From the NCBI GenBank assembly GCA_903887035.1, contig CAISOG010000144.1, positions 1 through 12,613 of the forward strand: 12,613 bases of DNA, written 5' to 3'. The notes below the pieces were generated by a model. That model was not told the DNA's origin, ran no database searches, and saw only the letters and a program-made list of their open reading frames with translations. This stretch comes from an uncultured Holosporaceae bacterium. Its GTDB lineage: Bacteria; Pseudomonadota; Alphaproteobacteria; CAISOG01. The translations under genes and the position numbers were made by a program. This document shows, piece after piece, positions 6,898-12,613 of this stretch. The first letter of the stretch is position 1; every line of letters begins with the position of its first letter.

Positions 6898-6910
6898 ACT
6901 CTGAGGTATA
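6883..6910 (+). repeat. 14-bp tandem duplication across the hisD stop codon
   Basis: GACTCTGAGGTATA occurs at 6883-6896 and again at 6897-6910, followed by GACAC as the start of a third copy. The hisD stop TAG is made at the junction of the two copies (6895-6897). A replication slip at the gene end is the simple explanation. Confidence 0.85.
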
Positions 6911-6945
6911 GACACGGTGATCCTGCCCTTTGATGAAACCCAGCA

Positions 6946-7010
6946 AGGATTTTTAATCCTGGAGCCGCCAAAATCCCCAATTTTTGGCTGCCTTCGGATG
7001 CCTTGGCATC
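6946..7010. terminator. Three hairpins between convergent hisD and tRNA-Ser
   Basis: AGGATT/AATCCT (6946-6951 with 6955-6960, loop TTT); GCCAAAA/TTTTGGC (6967-6973 with 6982-6988, 8-base loop); GATGCC/GGCATC (6997-7002 with 7005-7010). They lie where the his operon (+) and the tRNA (-) should both terminate. None is followed by a clear T-run on either strand, so their role as terminators is inferred from position. Confidence 0.4.
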
Positions 7011-7016
7011 GGGGGA

Positions 7017-7104
7017 TGGAGGAGAGAGCGGGATTCGAACCCGCGATACCTTTCGGTATACACACTTTCCAGGCGTGCGCCATCGACCACTCGGCCACCT
7101 CTCC
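7017..7104 (-). tRNA. tRNA-Ser, anticodon GGA
   Basis: On the minus strand from 7104 a full class II cloverleaf can be drawn: acceptor stem GGAGAGG with TCTCTCC, D arm GCC/GGC, anticodon stem CACGC/GTGTG around loop CTGGAAA (anticodon GGA), a long variable arm ATACC-GAAA-GGTAT typical of serine tRNA, and T arm GCGGG-TTCGAAT-CCCGC. CCA is encoded at 7019-7017. The discriminator base (7020 complement) is U, where bacterial serine tRNAs normally have G. It reads toward hisD and away from bolA's far side, same strand as bolA. Confidence 0.95.
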
Positions 7105-7174
7105 ATCAATCAGGCCGGCAGTTTAGCAGAGCTTGGCGGCGGGCGCATCCTTTTTTATCACGATCCCTTTTGGG

Positions 7175-7190
7175 GGAGGGTTGCCCCTCC
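7175..7190 (-). terminator. GC-rich hairpin downstream of bolA
   Basis: GGAGGG-GCAA-CCCTCC on the minus strand is a perfect 6-bp stem with a GNRA-type loop, 29 bases past the bolA stop and upstream of the tRNA. No U-run follows on the minus strand (CCCAAAAGGG follows), so it may be a weak terminator, an mRNA 3' stabiliser or a processing element. Confidence 0.35.
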
Positions 7191-7219
7191 GTTAAGCCGA
7201 TGGCTAAAGCGAAAAAGCT

Positions 7220-7528
7220 CTAATCCCGCAGCACGGTGATGCGCAGGGCGTGCAGGCCGCTGGCAAACTCGGCGGCGACGGCTTGGTTGATGCGGCGATG
7301 CTGTTCCAGGCGGGATAGGTTTTGCAGGCTGGCGGCGGCGATGCGCAGGGCAAAATGGCTTTCACCCTGATCATGGCCAGCCTCCCTAACCCCCTGATGC
7401 CCCGCATGTTGCGCCGATTCGTCGATCAGCTCCAAACGGCTGGGGGCAAAGGCGGCGTGCAGGGTGGCGTGGATTCGCTGTTGGCGGCGGGCGGGCGGTG
7501 GCGGCGGGCGGTCTAAGGAATCGGGCAT
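7220..7528 (-). CDS. bolA: BolA family protein
   Basis: Small class II KH-like protein of 102 residues. Recognised by ELIDESAQHAGH (33-44), ESHF (56-59), LSRLEQHRRIN (71-81) and HALRI (93-97), the conserved run of the family. BolA proteins act with monothiol glutaredoxins in iron-sulfur cluster handling and some bind DNA; which applies here cannot be told, although a conserved-type His for cluster sharing (H41 or H44) is present. A Pro-rich, Arg-rich N-terminal stretch of about 18 residues precedes the domain. There is no strong ribosome site before ATG 7528. It is divergent from the J-domain gene, a neighbourhood I know from alphaproteobacteria. Confidence 0.9.
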   Translation of the reverse strand: MPDSLDRPPPPPARRQQRIHATLHAAFAPSRLELIDESAQHAGHQGVREAGHDQGESHFALRIAAASLQNLSRLEQHRRINQAVAAEFASGLHALRITVLRD

Positions 7529-7573
7529 AGGGTTTTATCGCAAACAATTAGGGTGAGAAAAGGCGGTGGGCAA

Positions 7574-7604
7574 TTGTCAAAATTTCATCAGCTTGCGCTA
7601 TAAT
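7574..7604 (+). promoter_or_regulatory. Putative promoter in the bolA / J-protein spacer
   Basis: A perfect TATAAT is at 7599-7604, with TTGTCA (5 of 6 to consensus) at 7574-7579. The 19-base spacer is longer than optimal. Transcription should begin at about 7611, two bases before the left arm of the long hairpin described next. A second TATAAT at 7743-7748 lacks a recognisable -35 but would give the J-protein gene a short leader. Confidence 0.5.
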
Positions 7605-7610
7605 CATTCC

Positions 7611-7732
7611 ACTTTAAAAGTCTACAGTGCTGCAACGAACAGGATGTCTGCGATACGGTGCTTATGTATCCAACCTAAACGCCGCTCCGCTGACCGACCG
7701 TGCAACAGTTGCGCATGCTGTAGCCTTCTAAA
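7611..7732 (+). ncRNA. Candidate structured RNA or long leader
   Basis: The sequence starting at the predicted transcription start closes on itself: 7613-7636 pairs with 7708-7732. Pairs drawn by hand are TTTA/TAAA, AAG/CTT, CTACAG/CTGTAG, TGC/GCA and GCAAC/GTTGC, about 21 bp interrupted by two single mismatches and small bulges. The 71-base interior contains a GATAC/GTATC hairpin (7652-7656 with 7666-7670). No reading frame of note lies in it. The overall shape is that of a closed rod of about 120 nt. No U-run terminator follows the stem, so it may be a 5' leader of the J-protein gene rather than a separate RNA. I do not recognise it as 6S, SRP or tmRNA. Confidence 0.4.
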
Positions 7733-7775
7733 TTGAAACGATTATAATCTGACAAAGTCGGAAGGAAAATGGAAT

Positions 7776-8591
7776 ATGGTGCGCCCCCGCAATTCCTCGC
7801 GCAATCCCCCGCGCAATCCAGGGCTCGATTTGGGCTCTATCAACGATGCAACGCCTGGCAAGGGGCAGGGGCAGGATCGGGGTGAGGCGCCCGCCCGCGG
7901 TTGTGAACATCCCGATTGCACGGCGGCGGGCGACTATCCGGCGCCGCGATCCCGCCACCAACTGCGCCAATACCGTTGGTTCTGCCTGGAACATATCAAA
8001 AGCTATAACACCAAATGGAACTATTTTGACGGGCTGGGCGATGAGCTGTTGGAGGAGCATCGCAAGGCCGACATGACCTGGCGGCGGCCAACCTGGCGCC
8101 CGGGGCAAAGCTTTCGCGGCTGGCACGATTCGGAACGGCAATTGTTGGACGAAATCGGCCTGACCGAATTTGCGCCCCAGTTTTTTCAGGCGCATGCCGA
8201 TGGGCGGGCGGGGCAAACAGCGGGCTCAGGAGCAGGAAAGAGTTCGGGGCAGGCCGGCGGGCAAGGCAGGGCGGCGGCCGATGCGGCCACCATGGCCAGG
8301 CTGCAAGGCATGACCCCGCCGCGCCATTTGCGAAGCGCGTTGGCGCTGTTCAACCTGCCCTATCCGTTTTCGGCGCAACAGCTGAAGCAACGCTATCGCC
8401 AGCTGGTTAAGCAATATCACCCCGATGTGGTGGCCGCAGCGGGGGGGGAGGCCACCGTTCCAGTGTCTGCCAATACGTCTGCCAATACGTCTGCCAATTC
8501 CGCCAAGCCCGCCGCCCCCGATGATGCGATGAAAAACATCAACGATGCCCACCAACGGCTTAAAAACCATGTGCAGGGCGGTGATGGTTAG
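7776..8591 (+). CDS. J-domain co-chaperone with N-terminal Cys/His segment
   Basis: A 271-residue protein with a C-terminal J domain (about 187-264), whose HPD motif (215-217) stimulates a DnaK-type Hsp70. The N-terminal part has C43, C48, C70 and H73 (CEHPDC and FCLEH), spaced like a metal site, then NTKWNYFDGL and TWRRPTW, which I recall from alphaproteobacterial J proteins. A Gly/Ala-rich linker covers 141-172. Between HPD and the last helix (MKNINDAHQRL) is an insert of about 30 residues containing a triple SANT repeat, longer than usual. AAGGA-type ribosome site at about 7762-7766, 9 bases before ATG 7776. The client is unknown; the bolA neighbour hints at, but does not prove, iron-sulfur work. 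Confidence 0.88.
   Translation: MVRPRNSSRNPPRNPGLDLGSINDATPGKGQGQDRGEAPARGCEHPDCTAAGDYPAPRSRHQLRQYRWFCLEHIKSYNTKWNYFDGLGDELLEEHRKADMTWRRPTWRPGQSFRGWHDSERQLLDEIGLTEFAPQFFQAHADGRAGQTAGSGAGKSSGQAGGQGRAAADAATMARLQGMTPPRHLRSALALFNLPYPFSAQQLKQRYRQLVKQYHPDVVAAAGGEATVPVSANTSANTSANSAKPAAPDDAMKNINDAHQRLKNHVQGGDG
8466..8500 (+). repeat. 12-bp tandem repeat inside the J domain
   Basis: TCTGCCAATACG occurs at 8466-8477 and 8478-8489, and a third copy begins at 8490 (TCTGCCAATTC). It encodes SANTSANTSANS in the loop after the HPD motif. The frame is kept, and repeat number may vary between strains. Confidence 0.85.
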
Positions 8592-8604
8592 GGTTGCGTT
8601 GATG

Positions 8605-8626
8605 TTAGGGGGCGCGGGCGCCCTAA
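8605..8626. terminator. Hairpin between convergent J-protein gene and glmM
   Basis: TTAGG-GGGCG-CGGG-CGCCC-TAA forms a GC-rich stem with TTA/TAA closing pairs and a two-base bulge. It starts 13 bases after the J-protein stop and includes the glmM stop (8623-8625) in its right arm, so it could serve both genes. No T-run follows on the + strand. Confidence 0.5.
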
Positions 8627-9978
8627 GAAGACAACAGCGTGGTCAACCGGTCAATCACCTGGTTGACTTGCGCCACATCTTCACCCTCCACCAACAGGCG
8701 CAGCAGCGGTTCGGTGCCCGATGGCCGGATCAACAGGCGGCCATGCCCCGCCAATTCCGCCTCCATCGCCGCAATCGCGCTGACCACCGTTGGTTGGTTC
8801 AGCACCCCTGGGTTGGTCAGCGGCAGGCTGGCTTGCCGTTGCGGCAGCAGGGGAAACAGCTGGCTAAGCGCGCTGGTCGGTTTGTTCCAACGCAGCAGCA
8901 ATGCCAACAGTTGCAACCCCGCCAGCAACCCATCGCCGCAGGTGGCCTTTTGCGGGAACAGCAGGTGTCCCGACTGCTCCCCCCCAAAGCTTAAATCATG
9001 CTGACGCAGGCTGGCCATCACCTTGCGATCGCCGACAGGGGTGCGATGGCTGGCAATCCCCTGGCTGGTCAACCATTGCTCCAGCCCCAGGTTGGACATA
9101 ACGGTAAAGGCGATCCCATCCCCCTGCAACTGCCCCAACTGATGCATGCCGATCGCCAACGCGCCCAGCAGGTGGTCACCATCGACCACATTGCCCCGTT
9201 CATCCACCACCACCAGCCGATCGCCATCCCCATCCAGCGCCAGTCCGATGGCGGCGCGCTGTTCCACCACGGTTTGGCGCAGGCGGGCGGGGTTGGTGGC
9301 GCCCAGGCGATCGTTGATGTTCATCCCGTTCGGATCAACCCCGATTGCCACCACCTCAGCCCCCAATTCACGCAGCACCGTCGGGGCGATTTTATAGGCC
9401 GCCCCGTTGGCGCAATCCAGGGCGATTCGCATGCCATCCAGGGTTAAATCGGCGGGAAAGTGCGATTTGATAAATTCGATATAGCGTCCCGCCACGTCAT
9501 CCAACCGTTGCGCCTTGCCAATCTGATCATCGCTGGCCAGGGGAAAGTCATCGCCCGCCACCATTCGTTCAATCACTGCCTCATGATCATCACTCAGTTT
9601 ATGGCCATCGGCGCCAAAAATTTTGATGCCATTGTCGTGATAGGGGTTGTGGGATGCGGTGATCATCACCCCCATATCCGCCCGCAGGGAACGCACCAAA
9701 AACCCAATCGCGGGGGTTGGCACGGGACCCACCAGCACCACATCCATGCCAACGCTGGTAAAGCCCGCGGTCATCGCTGCCTCTAACATATAACCCGACC
9801 GTCGGGTATCCTTACCCACCACCGCCAGCCGCCGTCGGCCAGGTTGATGCCCAATGCTGCCCGCCGCCATGGCGATAGCGGTGGCGATGGTGGCGGTCAT
9901 CGGCGCCTGATTCGCCCGCCCGCGCACGCCATCGGTGCCAAACAGCTTGGGATTGGGTGGGGGGGTGGATTGGGTCAT
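8623..9978 (-). CDS. glmM: Phosphoglucosamine mutase (GlmM)
   Basis: Interconverts glucosamine-6-phosphate and glucosamine-1-phosphate on the way to UDP-GlcNAc, hence peptidoglycan and lipopolysaccharide. With ATG 9978 it has 451 residues, normal length. Motifs: KLFGTDGVRG (11-20), phosphoserine S109 in TASHNP, magnesium loop DGDGD (249-253), sugar loop GEQSGH (333-338) and phosphate loop RPSGTEP (418-424). The segment usually read as NxNxxCGSTHP is RLGATNP here (224-230), a small deviation. GTG 9984 would add two residues; neither start has a clear ribosome site. It follows the deaminase-like gene by about 50 bases on the same strand and may share its transcript. Confidence 0.96.
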   Translation of the reverse strand: MTQSTPPPNPKLFGTDGVRGRANQAPMTATIATAIAMAAGSIGHQPGRRRLAVVGKDTRRSGYMLEAAMTAGFTSVGMDVVLVGPVPTPAIGFLVRSLRADMGVMITASHNPYHDNGIKIFGADGHKLSDDHEAVIERMVAGDDFPLASDDQIGKAQRLDDVAGRYIEFIKSHFPADLTLDGMRIALDCANGAAYKIAPTVLRELGAEVVAIGVDPNGMNINDRLGATNPARLRQTVVEQRAAIGLALDGDGDRLVVVDERGNVVDGDHLLGALAIGMHQLGQLQGDGIAFTVMSNLGLEQWLTSQGIASHRTPVGDRKVMASLRQHDLSFGGEQSGHLLFPQKATCGDGLLAGLQLLALLLRWNKPTSALSQLFPLLPQRQASLPLTNPGVLNQPTVVSAIAAMEAELAGHGRLLIRPSGTEPLLRLLVEGEDVAQVNQVIDRLTTLLSS

Positions 9979-10029
9979 GGTCACAAATTTAGGTTGGGGG
10001 GTAAGGGCTTCTTATACAATTTTGGGGGA

Positions 10030-11007
10030 TTACTGATCAACCAGCAAGGGCAAGTCGCCCAACAGATGATCGGCCAGATGATGGCCGTTTTGGTCGTATA
10101 AGCCAACGGGCAATTGGTGCGGATCCTGACCCAGGCGCAGCTGATAGGCACGCAGCAGGTGGCGGGCGGTGTTAATCTCGGCGGGTTGCTTTGACGCATC
10201 CGCCACTGCCGCCGCCATATTGCCCCCATCGCCCCCCAACAGAATCACCCGCGCCAAAGGGGTATCGGCACCGCGCGCGGTAATCAGGGTGGCCAGCGCG
10301 GTCAGCACCGAACTGGCCGCATAGGGGCCACCAGGGTGCAGGCGGATACCGCTGTACAGCTCCCCCGCCTGGGTAACCAGGCCGGTTAGGATGGCACGAT
10401 CCCCCAGCGCCGATCGTTCCGCCTGGGCGGCCAGCAACGCCACCGCCTTTTTGATGTCGCCAACCACGGGCATGGCGGCTATTGGCTGATGCACCAGACC
10501 CAACACCTGTTCGGCCTTTAACAATTGGCGCAGGTTGGGGCTGTTTTGCGCCAGGCGAAAGGCGGCGCGGCGGCTGTTAAGAAACGGGCGGGGCAACAGC
10601 TGTTCCAGATTTTCGGCCTTTGCCCACTGGCTGTTGCCGTCAAAATAATCAATCTGCACCGCGGGCGCAAACTCCCCCACCGATTTTTCCCGCAGCTGGG
10701 GATGCTCCGTCATCAGTTGCAAACAGGTGCCACAGCTTTCGCCCGGGCCGAACAGGAACATGCGTTGCAACACCGCCCCCTGGATAATCAGGCTGGCCAT
10801 CGCCACCATTTCGGCGCAGATAATCGCGTCCAGGGCAGCAAATTTGATGTTGACCCCCCGCCCAATTACCAGATCCCGACCGCGCTGCCCAATCGCCAGG
10901 GCGGCAAACTGATGGCTGCTGCCGTGGCTATGGCTGGCCAGCTGGGAAAGATAGCTGCCCAGTTCCTGCCGCAACGGCACCTCGGCTTCGGGGGCAAAAA
11001 TCAACAT
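10030..11007 (-). CDS. Two-domain cytidine-deaminase-like protein, altered substrate site
   Basis: 325 residues. The N-terminal half has the zinc deaminase signature: C64-A-E66 (proton shuttle Glu) and SCGTC with C92 and C95. The two Cys in the second motif plus C64 give the three-Cys set of tetrameric cytidine deaminases, but the protein has a second, metal-less half (about 160-325), as in the two-domain Escherichia coli enzyme. Against the Bacillus enzyme from memory, N53 keeps the nucleoside Asn, while the ribose-binding Glu is K55, the Tyr is L59 and the Arg after CAE is M67; CRQ reads CLQ. The catalytic core is kept but usual nucleoside contacts are lost, so cytidine may not be the substrate. 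AGAGGA precedes ATG 11007 by about 10 bases. It lies 28 bases after the lipoprotein gene. Confidence 0.8.
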   Translation of the reverse strand: MLIFAPEAEVPLRQELGSYLSQLASHSHGSSHQFAALAIGQRGRDLVIGRGVNIKFAALDAIICAEMVAMASLIIQGAVLQRMFLFGPGESCGTCLQLMTEHPQLREKSVGEFAPAVQIDYFDGNSQWAKAENLEQLLPRPFLNSRRAAFRLAQNSPNLRQLLKAEQVLGLVHQPIAAMPVVGDIKKAVALLAAQAERSALGDRAILTGLVTQAGELYSGIRLHPGGPYAASSVLTALATLITARGADTPLARVILLGGDGGNMAAAVADASKQPAEINTARHLLRAYQLRLGQDPHQLPVGLYDQNGHHLADHLLGDLPLLVDQ

Positions 11008-11035
11008 GCGGGATGCATCCTCTTACAGCGGGCTG

Positions 11036-11572
11036 TTAGCGGCCATCGACGCAAAAGGCATAGACGCTGATGGGATTCAGCGGCAGTCCCGTTGGTTGCG
11101 CGGTTTTCGCCTGGCCACTGGCCACCACCTGCCAACCGCTGGCCACCCCATCCTGGCCGAACAGGCCTTGGATATTGCCGCCCAACGGCTTGCTGGCGCT
11201 CAAGGATAGGCCGTCGCCGACCACCTCACCCCCGCCGCCAATCGCCACCTGGCCATCGGGGCAATAGACCGTGAAGCTGCCGCCATTGTCGCCCACCATG
11301 CCGCTGTTCCACACCACCTGATAGCCGGTCAGGCCGGTGCAGGCACCCGTTTTGGCACAGGCGCGGCTGAAATTCTGGCTGGCTCTGGGGGATGCGGATG
11401 AAGCGGGCGAGGATGAAGCGGGCGAGGATGCAGCGGGCGAGGATATAGGCGCGGCTTGCTGCCCCGCATCATCGCTGTTGCCCCCCATGGTGGTGGCGCA
11501 GGCGGCCAGCAGCAGCAGGGGCAGAAGGGCGAAAAGGGGGCGGGCAAGCTTAAACAGGGCGGTTTTGGGCAT
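11036..11572 (-). CDS. Small lipoprotein with Ser/Pro repeat linker
   Basis: A 178-residue protein with a lipoprotein signal: K4, K8 and R11, a hydrophobic run LLPLLLLAAC and lipobox Cys C25. Residue +2 is Ala, which by the E. coli rule favours the outer membrane. A low-complexity linker rich in Ser, Ala and Pro (about 43-65) is coded by 15-base repeats. The C-terminal domain holds paired Cys (CAKTGAC), CPDGQVAIGGGGEV, a GW near its end and a final YAFCVDG, a pattern I have seen in secreted proteins of unknown function. The start is ATG 11572; TTG 11584 is also in frame. It overlaps the 3' end of panD by 23 bases, so it is probably cotranscribed. No function is claimed. Confidence 0.75.
   Translation of the reverse strand: MPKTALFKLARPLFALLPLLLLAACATTMGGNSDDAGQQAAPISSPAASSPASSSPASSASPRASQNFSRACAKTGACTGLTGYQVVWNSGMVGDNGGSFTVYCPDGQVAIGGGGEVVGDGLSLSASKPLGGNIQGLFGQDGVASGWQVVASGQAKTAQPTGLPLNPISVYAFCVDGR
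11396..11440 (-). repeat. Three 15-bp tandem repeats in the lipoprotein linker
   Basis: On the + strand GGATGAAGCGGGCGA at 11396-11410 and 11411-11425, and the same with one change (C for A) at 11426-11440. It encodes Ser/Pro/Ala units on the minus strand and keeps the frame. Confidence 0.9.
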
Positions 11573-11897
11573 CGACAAACACAACTTTGGGGGTAAGGGT
11601 GGCGGCCTCAGCCTCAGTCACCAGGCCATAGGCAAAGATGATAACCAAATCATCGGGTTCGCACAAATGGGCGGCGGATCCATTGACCTGGATTACCCCA
11701 CTGCCGGCGGGGGCGGCAATCGCATAGGTGACAAAGCGGGCACCGTTGCGCAAATTGACCACATGAATCTGCTCATGCACCGCAATGCCGGCGGCGGCCA
11801 ACAGGGCTTCGTCAACGCTTAAACTGCCCTCATAATCCAGCTCGGTCGCGGTGACGCGCGCCCGATGAATTTTGCCGTGGAGAAAGGTTTTCAACAT
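11550..11897 (-). CDS. panD: Aspartate 1-decarboxylase precursor (PanD)
   Basis: Makes beta-alanine from aspartate for pantothenate and coenzyme A. The 115-residue proenzyme has the self-cleavage site at the canonical position, YEG24-S25; Ser25 becomes the pyruvoyl group. KIHRARVT (9-16), NGARF (51-55) and NGSAAHL (72-78) match the family. The C-terminus is a little extended past the FAYG segment. It is the first gene of the minus-strand cluster and divergent from ribH across a 52-base spacer, in which I see no convincing promoter boxes. Confidence 0.96.
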   Translation of the reverse strand: MLKTFLHGKIHRARVTATELDYEGSLSVDEALLAAAGIAVHEQIHVVNLRNGARFVTYAIAAPAGSGVIQVNGSAAHLCEPDDLVIIFAYGLVTEAEAATLTPKVVFVDAQNRPV

Positions 11898-11949
11898 AAG
11901 GCCAACAGTGTTAAATGGTGGGGAAATTCCCGTCTATATCAACCGAAAC

Positions 11950-12438
11950 ATGGCCAGCTTGCAACACCCTTATCAAAAACCCGTTGATTTGCCCAACATT
12001 GCGGGGGCGCGGGTCGCCATCCTGCAAAGCCGTTGGCACCATGCGCATACCGATCGCATGATTGCCAAATGCCGCCAATTGCTGGCGGAGGCTGGCTGTC
12101 AACAGGTGACGCAGCATGTTTTGCCAGGTTCCCTGGAACTGGTGCTGGCGGCGCAGGATTTGGCGGCTGTCCAGCCCAAACCCGATGCCATCATCTGTTT
12201 CGGCATTATTCAGCGGGGGGAAACCGCCCATTACGACATGCTGCTGTCCATGTGCGCACAGGGGCTGATTGAGGTGATGTTGCGGCAATCGGTGCCAATT
12301 CTGAACGAAATTATCGGCGTTGCCGACCTGCAACAGGTAATCGCCCGATCCCAGGATGATGGGTTTAATAAGGGGTGGGAGGCCGCCCAGGCCGCCATCG
12401 ACATGATCGCCTGGCGCCGCCTGAACGGGGGCGGTTAG
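11950..12438 (+). CDS. ribH: 6,7-dimethyl-8-ribityllumazine synthase (RibH)
   Basis: Condenses ribitylaminouracil with dihydroxybutanone phosphate, the penultimate step of riboflavin synthesis. With ATG 11950 it has 162 residues, the family length; an upstream ATG at 11872 would add 26 residues and overlap panD, so it is not preferred. Motifs: SRWH (27-30, aromatic substrate-stacking residue W29), LPGSLEL (58-64), RGETAH (89-94, catalytic H94), R133 and NKGWEAA (140-146). The segment after VPIL reads NEIIGVADL instead of the common FGVLT, so the enzyme is somewhat divergent. No FMN riboswitch is seen in the short upstream spacer, and no ribosome site is obvious. Confidence 0.9.
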   Translation: MASLQHPYQKPVDLPNIAGARVAILQSRWHHAHTDRMIAKCRQLLAEAGCQQVTQHVLPGSLELVLAAQDLAAVQPKPDAIICFGIIQRGETAHYDMLLSMCAQGLIEVMLRQSVPILNEIIGVADLQQVIARSQDDGFNKGWEAAQAAIDMIAWRRLNGGG

Positions 12439-12450
12439 GGCGGTTTCTAT

Positions 12451-12485
12451 TTAGCCTTATATGCCGTCAGGCTAAGGAGTAGCCT
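12451..12485. terminator. Alternative hairpins between convergent ribH and the last gene
   Basis: TTAGCCT (12451-12457) pairs with AGGCTAA (12469-12475); alternatively AGGCTA (12469-12474) pairs with TAGCCT (12480-12485). The two share one arm. They begin 13 bases after the ribH stop and include the stop of the minus-strand gene. There is no T-run, so a terminator role rests on position. Confidence 0.4.
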
Positions 12486-12613
12486 CAAACGGGCGGGCAA
12501 CACGATAGAAATCGCCAGGCCGCTTTTCGTATTTGCGCAGGATGGCATCAAATGCCCCCTCATAACGCGCCTCGTTTACCGCCACATCCAACATTTCCAA
12601 CAGCTGCTGTTCA
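12472..12613 (-). CDS. 3' end of an unidentified minus-strand gene (partial)
   Basis: The minus strand is open from the window edge to TAG 12474-12472, giving 46 residues ending in RVARPFEATP, preceded by LRKYEKRPGDFY. The stretch LLEMLDVAVNEARYEGAFDAIL reads as an amphipathic helix, and codon choice looks like the other genes. The family is not recognisable from this tail. It converges on ribH. Confidence 0.65.
   Translation of the reverse strand, partial: EQQLLEMLDVAVNEARYEGAFDAILRKYEKRPGDFYRVARPFEATP

Noticed and set aside
6917..7239. Several frames of 60-110 residues over the tRNA-Ser
   Set aside because: They read through a well-formed tRNA and its flanks; such frames are artefacts.
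7611..7732. Assigning the structured RNA to 6S, SRP or tmRNA
   Set aside because: Too short for typical 6S and lacks the SRP GGAAGCA-like apical motif and any tmRNA tRNA-like ends; left as unclassified.
11898..11949. An FMN riboswitch upstream of ribH
   Set aside because: The spacer is only 52 bases and shows none of the conserved RFN elements; the GGGAAATTCCC within it is only a near-palindrome.
11872..11949. A longer RibH starting at 11872
   Set aside because: Would overlap panD on the other strand and add 26 residues with no family counterpart; ATG 11950 gives the normal length.
1..12613. Mobile elements, CRISPR arrays or phage genes
   Set aside because: No transposase, integrase, terminal inverted repeats or regularly spaced repeats were seen; the tandem repeats found are short and inside genes or at a gene end.

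Overview
The window looks like a chromosomal piece of an alphaproteobacterium. The best taxonomic hints are a bolA gene divergent from a J-domain protein with an N-terminal Cys/His segment of a type I know from alphaproteobacteria, together with moderately GC-rich, tightly packed genes. No database search was possible, so this placement is an inference. Nothing resembles a phage, insertion sequence, CRISPR array or plasmid function.

Left part (1-6910): a complete, head-to-tail histidine operon on the + strand, hisG-hisC-hisB-hisH-hisF-hisA/I/E-hisD. Most junctions overlap by 4-7 bases, so translation is probably coupled. The hisA reading frame continues into HisI and HisE, making one three-domain protein. 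The gene and domain order H-F-(A-I-E)-D is collinear with the fungal fusions HIS7 (H-F) and HIS4 (I-E-D). Only histinol-phosphate phosphatase is missing from the pathway. The 432 bases before hisG contain a small reading frame with 7 His in 28 codons, which looks like a his leader peptide. It sits exactly where transcription should start from a perfect TTGACA -35 box, so it may be leaderless. It is followed by mutually exclusive hairpins, so the operon may be under ribosome-mediated attenuation. An apparent gene end precedes it at the window edge.

Middle part (6911-8626): possible convergent terminator hairpins, a minus-strand tRNA-Ser(GGA) with an unusual U at the discriminator position, and bolA on the minus strand. 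A 247-base divergent spacer then holds a TATAAT promoter and a roughly 120-nt sequence that folds into a long closed stem (a candidate structured RNA or leader). The J-domain protein gene on the + strand follows.

Right part (8623-12613): a minus-strand cluster reading panD, a small lipoprotein, a two-domain cytidine-deaminase-like protein and glmM. The deaminase-like protein keeps its zinc and catalytic residues but has lost the usual nucleoside-binding residues. Divergent from panD is ribH (lumazine synthase). The 3' end of an unidentified minus-strand gene closes the window. The cluster thus mixes pantothenate, riboflavin and amino-sugar (cell wall precursor) functions with two proteins of unknown role.
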